Origin: Xanthomarina sp. F1114
Lineage (GTDB): Bacteria; Bacteroidota; Bacteroidia; Flavobacteriales; Flavobacteriaceae
DNA: 64,000 nt
NCBI RefSeq assembly: GCF_026410255.1
Contig: NZ_JAPMLL010000014.1
Span: forward strand, 49,905 to 113,904
Direction: 5' to 3'
The notes under the pieces: model-generated
Seen by the model: the letters and a program-made list of their open reading frames with translations, nothing else
What the model was told of the DNA's origin: nothing
The model's database searches: none
Made by a program: the position numbers and the translations under genes
In this document: positions 23,342 to 32,307 of the stretch, piece by piece
Layout: each line of letters starts with the position of its first letter
Position numbering within the stretch: the stretch's first letter is position 1

Positions 23342-26194
23342 ATGAAAAATAAAATCTTAACGCTCTTATGTTTGGTATTTGCTGTAACAAACGTAGCGAT
23401 TGCTCAAAATACATTTAATGATTATTATAATCATTATATAGAAGGTTATGACACTAAAGATCTAGCAAAGATGAAAAAAGGAAGTGAAGATTTAATGACA
23501 CACTTCTCAGATGAGTTTGCAGGCTTTTATTTACATGCTTACTATCAAATTTTAAACAATGATTTAAATGCTGCCCAATCTGCTAACCAACAAGCTATCA
23601 ATATTCAGCCTTTATTAGAGTATGCTTATTATACTCAAGCATATATAGACTTTTTAAAGGGGAATACCGATTCGGCCTTACAGAACTTAGAGTGGGCAGC
23701 ACAGTTGAGCACTTTTCCAACTTCAGATGATATTGTAAATGACATGAGTTTGATAGAACAAATTAGTGGAAAAGATTTAACAACATTAAAAACTAAATGG
23801 ACCAGCTTTTATGAAAACAAAAAAATTGATAATCAAAAAGCATTAGCATTAGGACAATGTGTTAATGGAGTTTTTACTCAAGGCAAAACCTGCGATAACC
23901 TAGACCAACTTTTTGCACACTATATAAATTTACCTAATTCCAATCCAGTTTTTCAAACTATACTACCAAGTTTAAAAGCGGTTAGTTTATATTATAAAGG
24001 TAATTCTAAGGCGAGTGTAGAGCAGTTTGAAAAATTTAAGAAGTTGAGTGAAAACAATACTAAATTATATTGGCGAAGAAGCCACGCACTTCATTTTTTA
24101 TCTGTTATAAAAAATAATTCCTTTAATAGTCGTGGTGCACTTTTAGATATCAACGAAGCTTTAAACGCATACAAAAACCTAGATTATCCTTCTATTCATC
24201 AAGCCTCTATGACCTTTCATAAAATTAATGTACTCAATGCCTTAGAGGCACAAGATGAAGAAATAATTCAAACAGCCTATCAACTTGAAGGTATTGCAAA
24301 TCAAATTAACAACGATTATTTTAAAGCAAAAGCATACGGAACTATTGGGACTCGCAATTTTTTTAGTTTAGACCCTGAAGAAAAAGCCAAAGCACATAGT
24401 TATGTTATGAAAGCTTATACTATTGCAAATCAATTAAACGATCAAGCACTCATCCAATCTACCAAAAACAACTATGCAATTATTAAAGCCGAACAAGGCT
24501 TTTATACGGAAGCTAGTGAACTTATAGAAGAAGTAGCACAAGATTATTTATCTAAGAAAGAATATCAAAAAGCACAACATGCCTATAATAATTTGGGTGC
24601 AATTTTTTATAAGAAAGAAGATTATATTAATAGCAATAAACAATTCGAAAAAAGCATTGCTCTAATTGAAAACGTTAAAGAGCCATTAAATGCTAAACAG
24701 AAACTAGAATATATGAACCGTGTTTCTGATACTTATGAATTTCTAATTATGGGACTTAAACAAACCAATGAAATTGGAAAGCTATTTAAAATTCAAGAAG
24801 AGAACAGAGGTAATTACTTACGAGACTTATTAGATAAAAGCATTCCAACGGCAAGCCTTAATGATGCTCAAAACATGTTGAAAGACGATGAGCTTTTATT
24901 AACCTATTCCATTGGTAAACCAGGCGAAATAATCATTTCTGCAATTACTAAAAACAATGCAGAAATACGCTATAATTATCCGTTAGACGATTTAATTAAA
25001 CTAAAAAAGACCTATACAGATCGTATAAAAAAAGTACCACCTTCTCTTAACAAATACATGCAAGACTACAATGTAGACTATGTTAATGGTAAGTTGGTAC
25101 GTCTTGGTAATAAAGAAAAGAATTTTAGCAAGGACGATTTTATAACTTTGGTAGAGTGGTCTAGAGATGTGTTAGACAATTCAGACAAACCAGATTATCA
25201 AAACGTTTTAAACGATTTTATGCATTTTTGGTACAACCTAACATTGCTACCAGTTCAAGACCTTACTAGTCAATACAAAAATGTGATAATAAGCGCTGCC
25301 TCAGAACTCAACTATTTACCTTTTGAAGCGTTTATTAATCCGAAAAACAACTATTTTATAACCACAAATAATGTGCGTTATATACCAAATGTAAGTGTAT
25401 GGAAATATATTTCTAATCGAAATTACGCGGCAGACCGAAAATCGGTAATTGCTTTTGGTGGTGCCCAATACCAACCTTCTGGTAATGTAACGGCAACCGT
25501 AAGAAATATGGAAGATTTTTACAAAATATCTGATGCGGTATCCAAAAAAATAGATCAAGGTATTTATAACTTTAAACCAGAATTAGAAGCCATAGGCTTT
25601 GGTGGTGCTAATTATTTAGGCGGAACACTAGAAGAGGTACAATATATTGGGACACTGGCTAATGATGCAAAAATAGTTACTGGAATGGATATGACAGAAA
25701 GTGATTTTAAAAACCGGAACTCAAGTGGCGAATTAGCAGAATACAAAAATCTAATTATTTCTACACACGGATTTACTGGTGATGTTATTCCTGAATTTAG
25801 TGGATTAATGTTTTCTCAACCAGACAATGGAGATGGCAATGAAGATACTTTTTTATTAGCGCCAGAAATTGCTAAGCTTAACTTAAATGCAGATTTAGTT
25901 ATTATGAGTGCTTGCGACACGGGAGTTGGAAAACTCTATGAAGGTGAAGGTATAAATGGGTTAAACACCTCATTTTTAGTAGCTGGATCTAACAGCACTC
26001 TTCTTTCACTTTGGCCTGTAGACGATTCTGGAACAGCTTTAACTATGCAGTTGCTGTTTACAAACATCATCCAAAATAATTTGGAAGCAAATATGGTTTT
26101 AAATGAAATTAAAAGAGCCTTTATTAAAGGGGAATTTGGCGAACGTGGAAAGTCACCTAAATTGTGGGCTCCATTTATTTATAATGGTAGATAA
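23342..26194 (+). CDS. Exported TPR–CHAT domain protein (putative caspase-like protease)
   Basis: A 950-residue protein; I start at the ATG at 23342 because the frame's two earlier codons are TTG-ATT. The signal peptide ends AIAQ (about 22). Residues about 30-480 form tetratricopeptide-like helix pairs (for example AYNNLGAIFYKKEDYINSNK). The C-terminal part (about 610-950) is a CHAT domain: SAASELNYLPFEAF, NVRYIPNVSVW, the histidine in ISTHGFTG (H809), the cysteine in MSACDTGVG (C858) and LSLWPVDDSGTA. The His-Cys spacing of 49 fits the caspase-like dyad. Most characterised TPR-CHAT proteins are cytoplasmic, so export is notable. Last gene of the island, followed by a strong terminator. Confidence 0.88.
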   Translation: MKNKILTLLCLVFAVTNVAIAQNTFNDYYNHYIEGYDTKDLAKMKKGSEDLMTHFSDEFAGFYLHAYYQILNNDLNAAQSANQQAINIQPLLEYAYYTQAYIDFLKGNTDSALQNLEWAAQLSTFPTSDDIVNDMSLIEQISGKDLTTLKTKWTSFYENKKIDNQKALALGQCVNGVFTQGKTCDNLDQLFAHYINLPNSNPVFQTILPSLKAVSLYYKGNSKASVEQFEKFKKLSENNTKLYWRRSHALHFLSVIKNNSFNSRGALLDINEALNAYKNLDYPSIHQASMTFHKINVLNALEAQDEEIIQTAYQLEGIANQINNDYFKAKAYGTIGTRNFFSLDPEEKAKAHSYVMKAYTIANQLNDQALIQSTKNNYAIIKAEQGFYTEASELIEEVAQDYLSKKEYQKAQHAYNNLGAIFYKKEDYINSNKQFEKSIALIENVKEPLNAKQKLEYMNRVSDTYEFLIMGLKQTNEIGKLFKIQEENRGNYLRDLLDKSIPTASLNDAQNMLKDDELLLTYSIGKPGEIIISAITKNNAEIRYNYPLDDLIKLKKTYTDRIKKVPPSLNKYMQDYNVDYVNGKLVRLGNKEKNFSKDDFITLVEWSRDVLDNSDKPDYQNVLNDFMHFWYNLTLLPVQDLTSQYKNVIISAASELNYLPFEAFINPKNNYFITTNNVRYIPNVSVWKYISNRNYAADRKSVIAFGGAQYQPSGNVTATVRNMEDFYKISDAVSKKIDQGIYNFKPELEAIGFGGANYLGGTLEEVQYIGTLANDAKIVTGMDMTESDFKNRNSSGELAEYKNLIISTHGFTGDVIPEFSGLMFSQPDNGDGNEDTFLLAPEIAKLNLNADLVIMSACDTGVGKLYEGEGINGLNTSFLVAGSNSTLLSLWPVDDSGTALTMQLLFTNIIQNNLEANMVLNEIKRAFIKGEFGERGKSPKLWAPFIYNGR

Positions 26195-26253
26195 ATAATA
26201 CACAGAATCTAGGTCTATTCAACTTGTTATTTTTGATAACTTTATGAAACAAA

Positions 26254-26287
26254 AACAGCTTATTGAAATAAGATTCAATAAGCTGTT
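26254..26287. terminator. Bidirectional terminator between CHAT gene and paaZ
   Basis: Perfect arms aacagcttattgaa and ttcaataagctgtt around about 6 nt, with A- and T-rich flanks. It separates convergent transcription units. Confidence 0.85.
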
Positions 26288-26349
26288 CTTTTATTTAAAA
26301 TAAACCTCTACGGCTTTTTATTGCCGTTTTCACCAGTAATCTCTATTAA

Positions 26350-28887
26350 TTATATAAGTTCAAATTGTTCAAAATGATGATTCAAATGCTTTCTTTCTAA
26401 TAAATACGATTCATATTTATTCAATTCACCAAAAACTAAGTTTCTCAATTTTGCTTCTGAATGTTCTTTAAAATACTCAATATATTTTTTACGTTGTGCT
26501 TTAAATTTCTCAATGGCAGTTTCTAAATCTGGATGTTCTAAATCGTCTAAGGTATCTTTTTCTAACTGAGGAAACTGAGAGTTTTTTGGGAACTTCTCAT
26601 AGTTGTATAAGCTTGCATGCACTTTCTCTAAATATTTTTCTGGTGTAGCAATTTCAAAATCCTGAATCTCACCTGAAGCAATTTTATAAGTATATTCCAA
26701 ATGCTCAATCATGTGTTGCGGCGTCATAATTCCCCATTTTGGCTTCATATTTTCTTTTAATTTTGAAAGACATTCAGATATTTTTTCTTCTGTCATTTCA
26801 ACAAAAACCTCTTGTTTTTTTTGAACCATCGTCAGAATAGTTGCTACTGCTACTAACGGATTGTCTTTATCCGTCTTATCTTTTTCTGGCCTGTTTTCAA
26901 AATTAGCATCAAACACCTCTACATGCCATTTAACAATACCACTTGGATGTTCTGTTGAAGTTACATCGCGATCTACTTTTTCTTTACAAGTTAAACGCAC
27001 ATAAATGGTATCGTTATGATATAATGGTCGTAAAAAACGAATACTATCTAAACCATAGTTTGCTGCAACTGGTCCTTTATTTGGATACACAAATAATCCT
27101 GCTGCTGCCGAAATTATAAAATAGCCATGCGCTGTTCTTTTCTCAAAAATACTGCCATCCAAGGATGTAATATCTGTATGTGCATAGAAATGATCCCAAG
27201 TCAGGTTTGCAAAATTAATAATATCGGTATCTGTAAATGTTCGCTTGTGAGTTTTAAGCGACATACCTGGTTTTATATCTTCCCAATGGTATTGAAATGG
27301 ATGATTTTCTGCCTCTTTATACTTTGCGTTTTGCTGATAAATTCCTGTGATTTCTGTCAAAGTTGTTGGCGAACCTTGTATGGCTGTACGCTGTAAATAA
27401 TGCTTAATACCTCGCATACCTCCCATTTCTTCGCCTCCACCTGCACGTCCTGGACCACCATGAACTAAATATGGTAATGGCGAACCATGACCTGTACTTT
27501 CTTTTGCCATATCGCGATTAATGACTAAAATACGTCCATGATGAGAGGCTGCATTTACAACATAATCTGTTGCCAGCTTGTCGTTGTAAGTTGCAATAGA
27601 CGATACTAAAGAGCCTTTACCCATTTGAGCCAATGTAACAGCTTCATCTAAGTTTTTGTAAGGCATAATTGTACTTACCGGGCCAAAGGCTTCTGTTTCA
27701 TGAACAGCTAAATTGGTAAATGGGTTGTCTTCACGAAGTAAAATCGGACTTAAAAAAGCTCCTTTTTCCGCATCTGCTCCAATGGTTTCAATTTTATCTA
27801 AATCGCCATATACAATACGAGCTGTTTTGGCCAATTCTTGTACACGATCTCGAACTTCAGTAACTTGATCTTTACTTACTAAAGCACCCATTCTAACTTC
27901 TTTTAGTCGTGGATCTCCAATAGTTATTTTCCCTAGAGCTTTTCCTAAGGCAATCTGAACATCTTCAACCAGATTCTGTGGCACAATAATTCTGCGAATT
28001 GCGGTACACTTCTGACCACATTTTACAGTCATTTCATTTCTTACCTCTTTGATAAAAAGATCAAATTCTGGTGTTCCCGGTACGGCATCTTCACCCAAAA
28101 CGGAAGCGTTTAAAGAGTCTGCTTCCATATTAAATGGTACAGATTCTTGAATGATGCGTTTATGTGATTTTAACAATCTACCGGTTGTTGCCGAACCTGT
28201 AAAGGTTACGACATCTTGAGACTCTACGGTATCTAGAATGGTTCTTGCAGAACCAGTAATTAATTGCAATGCTCCTTCTGGCAAAATACCGGAAGCAATT
28301 ATTTCACGTACAACCGCTTCAGTTAAGAAAGAGGTGTTAGTTGCCGGTTTTACCACAGCAGGAACTCCTGCCATCCAGTTACTTGCACATTTTTCTAACA
28401 TGCCCCAAACTGGGAAGTTAAAGGCATTAATATGAACGGCAACTCCACGTTTTGGAACCATAATATGATGTGCCATAAAACGGCCACCACGAGATAAATC
28501 GATTGGATCGCCTTCTACGTGATAGGATTGATTTGGGAATAATTTTCTTAACGAAGCATTTGCGAATAGGTTACCAAAACCCCCTTCAATATCTATCCAG
28601 CTATCTACTTTTGTAGCTCCAGTTCTATAGCTTATTTCGTAGAAAGCAGCTTTCTTTTTCATTAGATAAAGCGCTAAACTTTTCAACATGTTGCCGCGTT
28701 CTTGAAAGGTCATTTTCCTTAGTTTCTCGCCACCTTTTGTTCTTCCGTATTGAAGAATTTCACCAAAGTCTAAACCTTCTGTATCTGAAAGTCCTACAAT
28801 CTCTCCGGTTATGGCATCAAACATTGGAACTCCTTCGCCTTTACCTTCTCTCCATTGTCCTGTAACGTAATTTTGTATTTTTTTCAT
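26350..28887 (-). CDS. paaZ: PaaZ bifunctional ring-opening enzyme with C-terminal DUF1569-like domain
   Basis: Oxepin-CoA hydrolase/3-oxo-5,6-dehydrosuberyl-CoA semialdehyde dehydrogenase, 845 residues from the ATG at 28887 (the codon before it is TTG). Residues about 1-515 are an aldehyde dehydrogenase: FTGSATTGR, the catalytic-cysteine segment VKCGQKCTAIRR, and HETEAFGPVS. Residues about 530-690 are the MaoC-like hydratase (DFANLTWDHFYAH-like and AHGYFIISAAAGLF). E. coli PaaZ ends near 681; here about 155 residues follow, with MTPQHMIEHLEYTYKIASG and a histidine-rich end (KHLNHHFEQF), resembling DUF1569/DinB-like four-helix proteins. The extra domain's role is unknown. It is the last gene of the main paa block. 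Confidence 0.94.
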   Translation of the reverse strand: MKKIQNYVTGQWREGKGEGVPMFDAITGEIVGLSDTEGLDFGEILQYGRTKGGEKLRKMTFQERGNMLKSLALYLMKKKAAFYEISYRTGATKVDSWIDIEGGFGNLFANASLRKLFPNQSYHVEGDPIDLSRGGRFMAHHIMVPKRGVAVHINAFNFPVWGMLEKCASNWMAGVPAVVKPATNTSFLTEAVVREIIASGILPEGALQLITGSARTILDTVESQDVVTFTGSATTGRLLKSHKRIIQESVPFNMEADSLNASVLGEDAVPGTPEFDLFIKEVRNEMTVKCGQKCTAIRRIIVPQNLVEDVQIALGKALGKITIGDPRLKEVRMGALVSKDQVTEVRDRVQELAKTARIVYGDLDKIETIGADAEKGAFLSPILLREDNPFTNLAVHETEAFGPVSTIMPYKNLDEAVTLAQMGKGSLVSSIATYNDKLATDYVVNAASHHGRILVINRDMAKESTGHGSPLPYLVHGGPGRAGGGEEMGGMRGIKHYLQRTAIQGSPTTLTEITGIYQQNAKYKEAENHPFQYHWEDIKPGMSLKTHKRTFTDTDIINFANLTWDHFYAHTDITSLDGSIFEKRTAHGYFIISAAAGLFVYPNKGPVAANYGLDSIRFLRPLYHNDTIYVRLTCKEKVDRDVTSTEHPSGIVKWHVEVFDANFENRPEKDKTDKDNPLVAVATILTMVQKKQEVFVEMTEEKISECLSKLKENMKPKWGIMTPQHMIEHLEYTYKIASGEIQDFEIATPEKYLEKVHASLYNYEKFPKNSQFPQLEKDTLDDLEHPDLETAIEKFKAQRKKYIEYFKEHSEAKLRNLVFGELNKYESYLLERKHLNHHFEQFELI

Positions 28888-28905
28888 CAATAAATTTATT
28901 TATGG

Positions 28906-28923
28906 TTTCCGTGAAAACGGAAA
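28906..28923. repeat. Palindrome upstream of paaZ
   Basis: tttccgt gaaa acggaaa; one of the TTCC…GGAA palindromes found in most paa intergenic gaps. Confidence 0.7.
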
Positions 28924-28991
28924 TCTATTTATGTTCTTTCGATCTAATTCCAATAAAATAGAAATCTTTCGAAGTAACGTTATTTTTATTT

Positions 28992-29113
28992 GGGCGTTAC
29001 CTAAAGGTCGGGCTTTCCGTTATATCTTTTTTATTTGTTCTCGATACAAAATTGCAAAAAAGCAATTTTACTTGAACTGACATAAAAAAGGATGCCACTT
29101 CAATCCCTAACGC
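28992..29113 (-). repeat. Dispersed structured element, copy 2, with a nested repeat
   Basis: Inverted relative to copy 1 (15639-15762). It has the same tips (gggcgttacc… and …tccctaacgc) and conserved ggtcgggctttc and caatccctaacgc blocks. Its interior instead carries the 45-bp hairpin repeat at 29037-29081 and aaaaaaggatgcc. It fills the centre of the paaJ–paaZ gap. Confidence 0.8.
29037..29081. repeat. 45-bp hairpin repeat, copy 1
   Basis: Starts gttctcgatacaaaattgc and ends gcaatttt…gaactgac, with arms aaattgc/gcaattt around six A. It is nearly identical to 34756-34800. Confidence 0.85.
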
Positions 29114-29163
29114 ACTTACTTGCTATGTTATTTACCTTTCTCAAAGTAGGAACCTATTTGCAA

Positions 29164-29187
29164 TGAGATTCCTGTCTGCGCAGGTAT
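29164..29187. repeat. Palindrome at the paaJ 3' end
   Basis: gagattcctgtctgcgcagg, a diverged copy of the perfect version at 36203-36225. Confidence 0.6.
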
Positions 29188-30393
29188 TTAGACATTTTCA
29201 ATTATCGCTGCATAACCTTGTCCAACACCAATACACATGGTTACCAATGCGTACTTTTTACCAGTTTCCTTTAGCTCTAAAGCTGCAGAATACGTGGTTC
29301 TTGCTCCGGTAACACCTAAAGGATGACCAATAGCAATGGCGCCTCCATTTGGATTTAATCTCGGATCGTCGTCTTTTAATCCCCAAGCACGTGTACAAGC
29401 TAAGGCCTGAGCTGCAAAAGCTTCGTTGAGCTCGATTACGTCCATATCGTCCATAGTTAATCCTGCTTTTTTTAAGGCTTTATTAGAAGCTTCCACAGGA
29501 CCTATTCCCATAATTCTAGGTTCTACCCCAACTACTGCAGAACTTACAATTCTTGCTAAGGGTTTTAAATTGTATTTTTTTACAGCATCTTCTGAAGCGA
29601 TGATTGTTGCTGCTGCTCCATCGTTTAATCCTGATGAATTTCCAGCTGTTACGCTTCCTCCTTCTTTTTTAAAGGCCGCTCTTAATTTTCCTAAAACTTC
29701 TAAAGAGGTTGTTGGTTTTACAAATTCGTCTTTTGAAAATAAGATTGGGTCTCTCTTACGTTGCGGAATTTCTACAGTTACAATTTCTTTTGCTAAGCGT
29801 CCGTTTTCTTGTGCTTTGGCAGCTTTCATCTGACTCCAATAAGCAAATTTATCTTGGTCTTCACGAGAAATATTGTATTTCTCCACAAGATTTTCAGCTG
29901 TTTGCCCCATGCCATCGGTTCCGAACATTTTTTCCATTTTCGGATTAATAAAACGCCATCCGAAACTAGAATCGTACATCTTGGCGTCTGTGCCAAAACC
30001 TTTAGAAGGCTTTGCTATTACGTAAGGTCCACGAGTCATATTTTCGACACCTCCAGAAATAAATAAATCGCCATCTCCAGCTTTAATCGCTCTGTTGGCA
30101 TGAATGATAGCCGATAATCCTGAACTACACAATCTATTAACCGTTTCTCCGGGAACTGTAAATGGCAATCCTGCTAAAAGTGACGCCATTCTAGCCACAT
30201 TCCGATTGTCCTCTCCGGCCTGATTGGCACAACCCATTATCACATCATCATAAGCATCGCTTGGAATGTTTGGGTTTCGTTTTACAATTTCTTTAATAAC
30301 TAAAGCGCCTAAATCGTCCGTTCTAACAGCCGATAAAGTGCCTTGATAATTTCCTATTGGTGTTCTAATTCCGTCTATAATATATGCTTCCAT
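29188..30393 (-). CDS. paaJ: 3-oxoadipyl-CoA / 3-oxo-5,6-dehydrosuberyl-CoA thiolase
   Basis: Thiolase (401 residues) that releases acetyl-CoA and succinyl-CoA at the end of the phenylacetate pathway. The nucleophile is in NRLCSSG (C89); the second pair is GGAIAIGHPLG (H357) and TMCIGVGQG (C387); the loop MGIGPVEAS and NEAFAAQ are typical. I start at ATG 30393 (MEAYIIDGIRTPIG). A GTG four codons earlier lies inside a palindromic repeat and would add an atypical MGNT. The neighbour paaZ lies downstream and a metallopeptidase gene upstream. The pcaF name is also used for this subfamily; the paa context favours PaaJ. Confidence 0.94.
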   Translation of the reverse strand: MEAYIIDGIRTPIGNYQGTLSAVRTDDLGALVIKEIVKRNPNIPSDAYDDVIMGCANQAGEDNRNVARMASLLAGLPFTVPGETVNRLCSSGLSAIIHANRAIKAGDGDLFISGGVENMTRGPYVIAKPSKGFGTDAKMYDSSFGWRFINPKMEKMFGTDGMGQTAENLVEKYNISREDQDKFAYWSQMKAAKAQENGRLAKEIVTVEIPQRKRDPILFSKDEFVKPTTSLEVLGKLRAAFKKEGGSVTAGNSSGLNDGAAATIIASEDAVKKYNLKPLARIVSSAVVGVEPRIMGIGPVEASNKALKKAGLTMDDMDVIELNEAFAAQALACTRAWGLKDDDPRLNPNGGAIAIGHPLGVTGARTTYSAALELKETGKKYALVTMCIGVGQGYAAIIENV

Positions 30394-30398
30394 AGTAT

Positions 30399-30446
30399 TG
30401 CCCACGAAAGTGGTATCTTTTTAATTACATTCCCACGAAAATAGGA
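30399..30446. repeat. Tandem palindromes upstream of paaJ
   Basis: Two degenerate TTCC/GGAA-type palindromes: cccacgaaagtgg at 30401-30413, and attcccacgaaaataggaat at 30429-30448. Confidence 0.5.
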
Positions 30447-30536
30447 ATTGTATGGTTTGAAATTTTTATTTATACTTAAAAAACTTGTTTGCTAAGCATG
30501 TGACTTAAGTTTGTGTTAGTTTTATTTACTCAGAGA

Positions 30537-30554
30537 TTCCTGCTTTAACAGGAA
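30537..30554. repeat. Palindrome downstream of the metallopeptidase gene
   Basis: ttcctg ctttaa caggaa, preceded by gaga as in the copies at 29164 and 36203. Confidence 0.6.
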
Positions 30555-30558
30555 ATGA

Positions 30559-31419
30559 TTAATTCAACAATGCAGAAAAGGTATCCCCATTTCTAATATC
30601 TCCCGTTCTAAAACCTTTCATAAACCACTCCATGCGCTGCTCAGAGGTTCCGTGTGTAAAACTGTCTGAATTTACACTACCTCTTGTTCGTTTTTGAATG
30701 GCATCATCTCCAACAGCATTGGCGGCACTTAAAGCTTCCTCGATATCTCCTTCTTGTAAATATTTTCTATTGTGATGTGCCCATACGCCTGCATAAAAAT
30801 CGGCTTGCAACTCTTGTGCAACCGACAATTTATTAGCCTGAACTTCTCCAGATTGTTGTTGTAATTGTCTTACTTTTTGCGATGTTCCTGTTATGGTTTG
30901 TATGTGATGGCCTATTTCGTGCGCAGTCACGTAAGCAATGGCAAAATCGCCCCCTTTGGCTCCGAATCGGGTTTTTAGTTCATTAAAAAAAACTAAATCC
31001 ATATATACTTTTTGATCGGCAGGACAATAGAATGGTCCAGATGCTGAACTGGCATTTCCGCAAGCTGTTGAAACGGCATTTGTAAATAATACCATTTTTG
31101 GTTCTTTATAATTTCCGAGATTATTTTCTCTAAAAATTTTGCTCCAAACGTCTTCGGTATCTGCTAAAATAGTCGCCATAAAATCTCCCATTTCCTTTTC
31201 TTCGCTGGTCAATTCGCGTTGCTCCACTTGTTGTGTGGATTGGCCGCTATTTATTTGCTCTAAAATGGGTGCTATTTGTTGACCTGTTTCTCCTCCAAAT
31301 AGTTGTAAAAGAATGACAACTACTGCAATTACTCCACCACCAGCAACTAACTTACCTTTGTTGCCCATACCACGACGGTCTTCAAGATTTCCACTTTTTC
31401 TTCTACCTTTCCATTTCAT
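30559..31419 (-). CDS. YpfJ-family neutral zinc metallopeptidase
   Basis: A 286-residue member of the putative neutral zinc metallopeptidase family (PF04228, YpfJ/KPN_02809). A basic N-terminus with GNKGKLVAGGGVIAVVVILL (about 20-39) forms one membrane segment. The zinc motif is AHEIGHHIQ (H167, E168, H171) and a downstream SVAQELQADFYAGVWAHH provides the likely third ligand. FYCPADQKVYMDL is a family signature. Substrates are unknown for the family. It is embedded in the paa operon between paaI and paaJ, which is not required by the known pathway. Confidence 0.9.
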   Translation of the reverse strand: MKWKGRRKSGNLEDRRGMGNKGKLVAGGGVIAVVVILLQLFGGETGQQIAPILEQINSGQSTQQVEQRELTSEEKEMGDFMATILADTEDVWSKIFRENNLGNYKEPKMVLFTNAVSTACGNASSASGPFYCPADQKVYMDLVFFNELKTRFGAKGGDFAIAYVTAHEIGHHIQTITGTSQKVRQLQQQSGEVQANKLSVAQELQADFYAGVWAHHNRKYLQEGDIEEALSAANAVGDDAIQKRTRGSVNSDSFTHGTSEQRMEWFMKGFRTGDIRNGDTFSALLN

Positions 31420-31490
31420 ACTAATATTGTTTAATTTCTTATGTTATTATATCTAATCCCGAAAACTCGGAATTCAAACTTCACAGAAAG

Positions 31491-31913
31491 TTAATCATTT
31501 TCTTCCCAACTTTTACTTGTGCGATATACAACACCTTTAAAAAGCGCTACTAATTCTTCTCCTCTTTTAACTTTAATGATGTTGAAGCCCAACTTATTCT
31601 TTACATTTTCTATAACCGATTCGGCAACTATATAATCTCCTTCATCAAGAGCTTCAATATGATTGATACTCGTTTCTATAGAAACCGCATATTTTCCATG
31701 TGTGTTGGCTGCAAATCCAAAAGCTGTATCTGCCAATGAATAGCTAATGCCACCATGCGCTTTATTCATGCTGTTAAGCATGTCATTTCTAATGGTCATA
31801 CCAACTTTGCACCGTCCTAATTCACATTCTAAAATTTCGATGCCTAACCATGTGCTGTAGGCGTCTTGGGATAGCATCTTTTTAGGTATGAGGTGTGAGG
31901 TAATAGGTTTCAT
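31491..31913 (-). CDS. paaI: PaaI-type hotdog acyl-CoA thioesterase
   Basis: Hotdog-fold thioesterase (140 residues as annotated) that hydrolyses aberrant ring-hydroxylated phenylacetyl-CoA derivatives. The family core is MLNSMNKAHGGISYSLADTAFGFAAN, with the HGG turn. The first ATG (31913) lies inside a heptad repeat array, so residues 2-10 (KPITSHLIP) are translated repeat. The internal ATG at 31877 (MLSQDAYSTWLGIEIL) matches the usual PaaI start and may be the ancestral one. Upstream neighbours are an S23-type gene and paaH. Confidence 0.9.
   Translation of the reverse strand: MKPITSHLIPKKMLSQDAYSTWLGIEILECELGRCKVGMTIRNDMLNSMNKAHGGISYSLADTAFGFAANTHGKYAVSIETSINHIEALDEGDYIVAESVIENVKNKLGFNIIKVKRGEELVALFKGVVYRTSKSWEEND
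31884..31911. repeat. Heptad array, inner arm of S23-type gene 2, overlaps paaI start
   Basis: Four units: aggtatg, aggtgtg, aggtaat, aggtttc. Bases 31884-31900 match the reverse complement of 32302-32318 in 15 of 17 positions. Confidence 0.85.
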
Positions 31914-31926
31914 TCGTTATTTAAAA

Positions 31927-32307
31927 TTATTTATTAATTCTTTTGAAAATTATTGCACGTAAAGTTGTTATCATTTTTGACAACTCAGTGATTAGTCTTC
32001 TGTTTTCTTCATCTTCCTCAGTAGTTATATAGTTTCTTAACCAAGCTTTAGAACTACAAGCAATACATTCATGTGCACTATACCAAGCGTTACCTAGATA
32101 ATTATGAAACTGTTTATCTGAACCGCTTGCCCCTTCCGCAATATTTAATGCAATAGAATCTGCCGCTCTTTTAAATTGTGATGCCAACTCAAATCGTTCG
32201 TCTTTAGGAAATTTCTTTGATTGTTTATTAACAACTTCTCCAAAATCCATAGCAGTCGCATAAATAGTTAATTCTTCAATTTTAAAATGATACTTGGACT
32301 TCCTCAT
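31927..32307 (-). CDS. S23-type four-helix-bundle protein 2
   Basis: A 126-residue TIGR02436/S23-family protein: FKIEELTIYATAMDF, LASQFKRAADSIALNIAEG, FHNYLGNAWYSAHECIA, then EDEENRRLITELSKMI. About 45% similar by eye to protein 1 in the middle region. Its ATG overlaps the paaH stop (gtatga), so translation is probably coupled. Inverted heptad arms lie on both sides and reach into the flanking coding sequences. Function unknown; a nucleic-acid-binding bundle is likely from relatives. Confidence 0.9.
   Translation of the reverse strand: MRKSKYHFKIEELTIYATAMDFGEVVNKQSKKFPKDERFELASQFKRAADSIALNIAEGASGSDKQFHNYLGNAWYSAHECIACSSKAWLRNYITTEEDEENRRLITELSKMITTLRAIIFKRINK

Noticed and set aside
25316..25558. 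Minus-strand 80-codon frame inside the CHAT gene.
   Set aside because: It lies opposite a well-supported domain and has no start context.
29426..30066. Plus-strand frames of 79-135 codons opposite paaJ.
   Set aside because: They are antisense shadows of a conserved thiolase.
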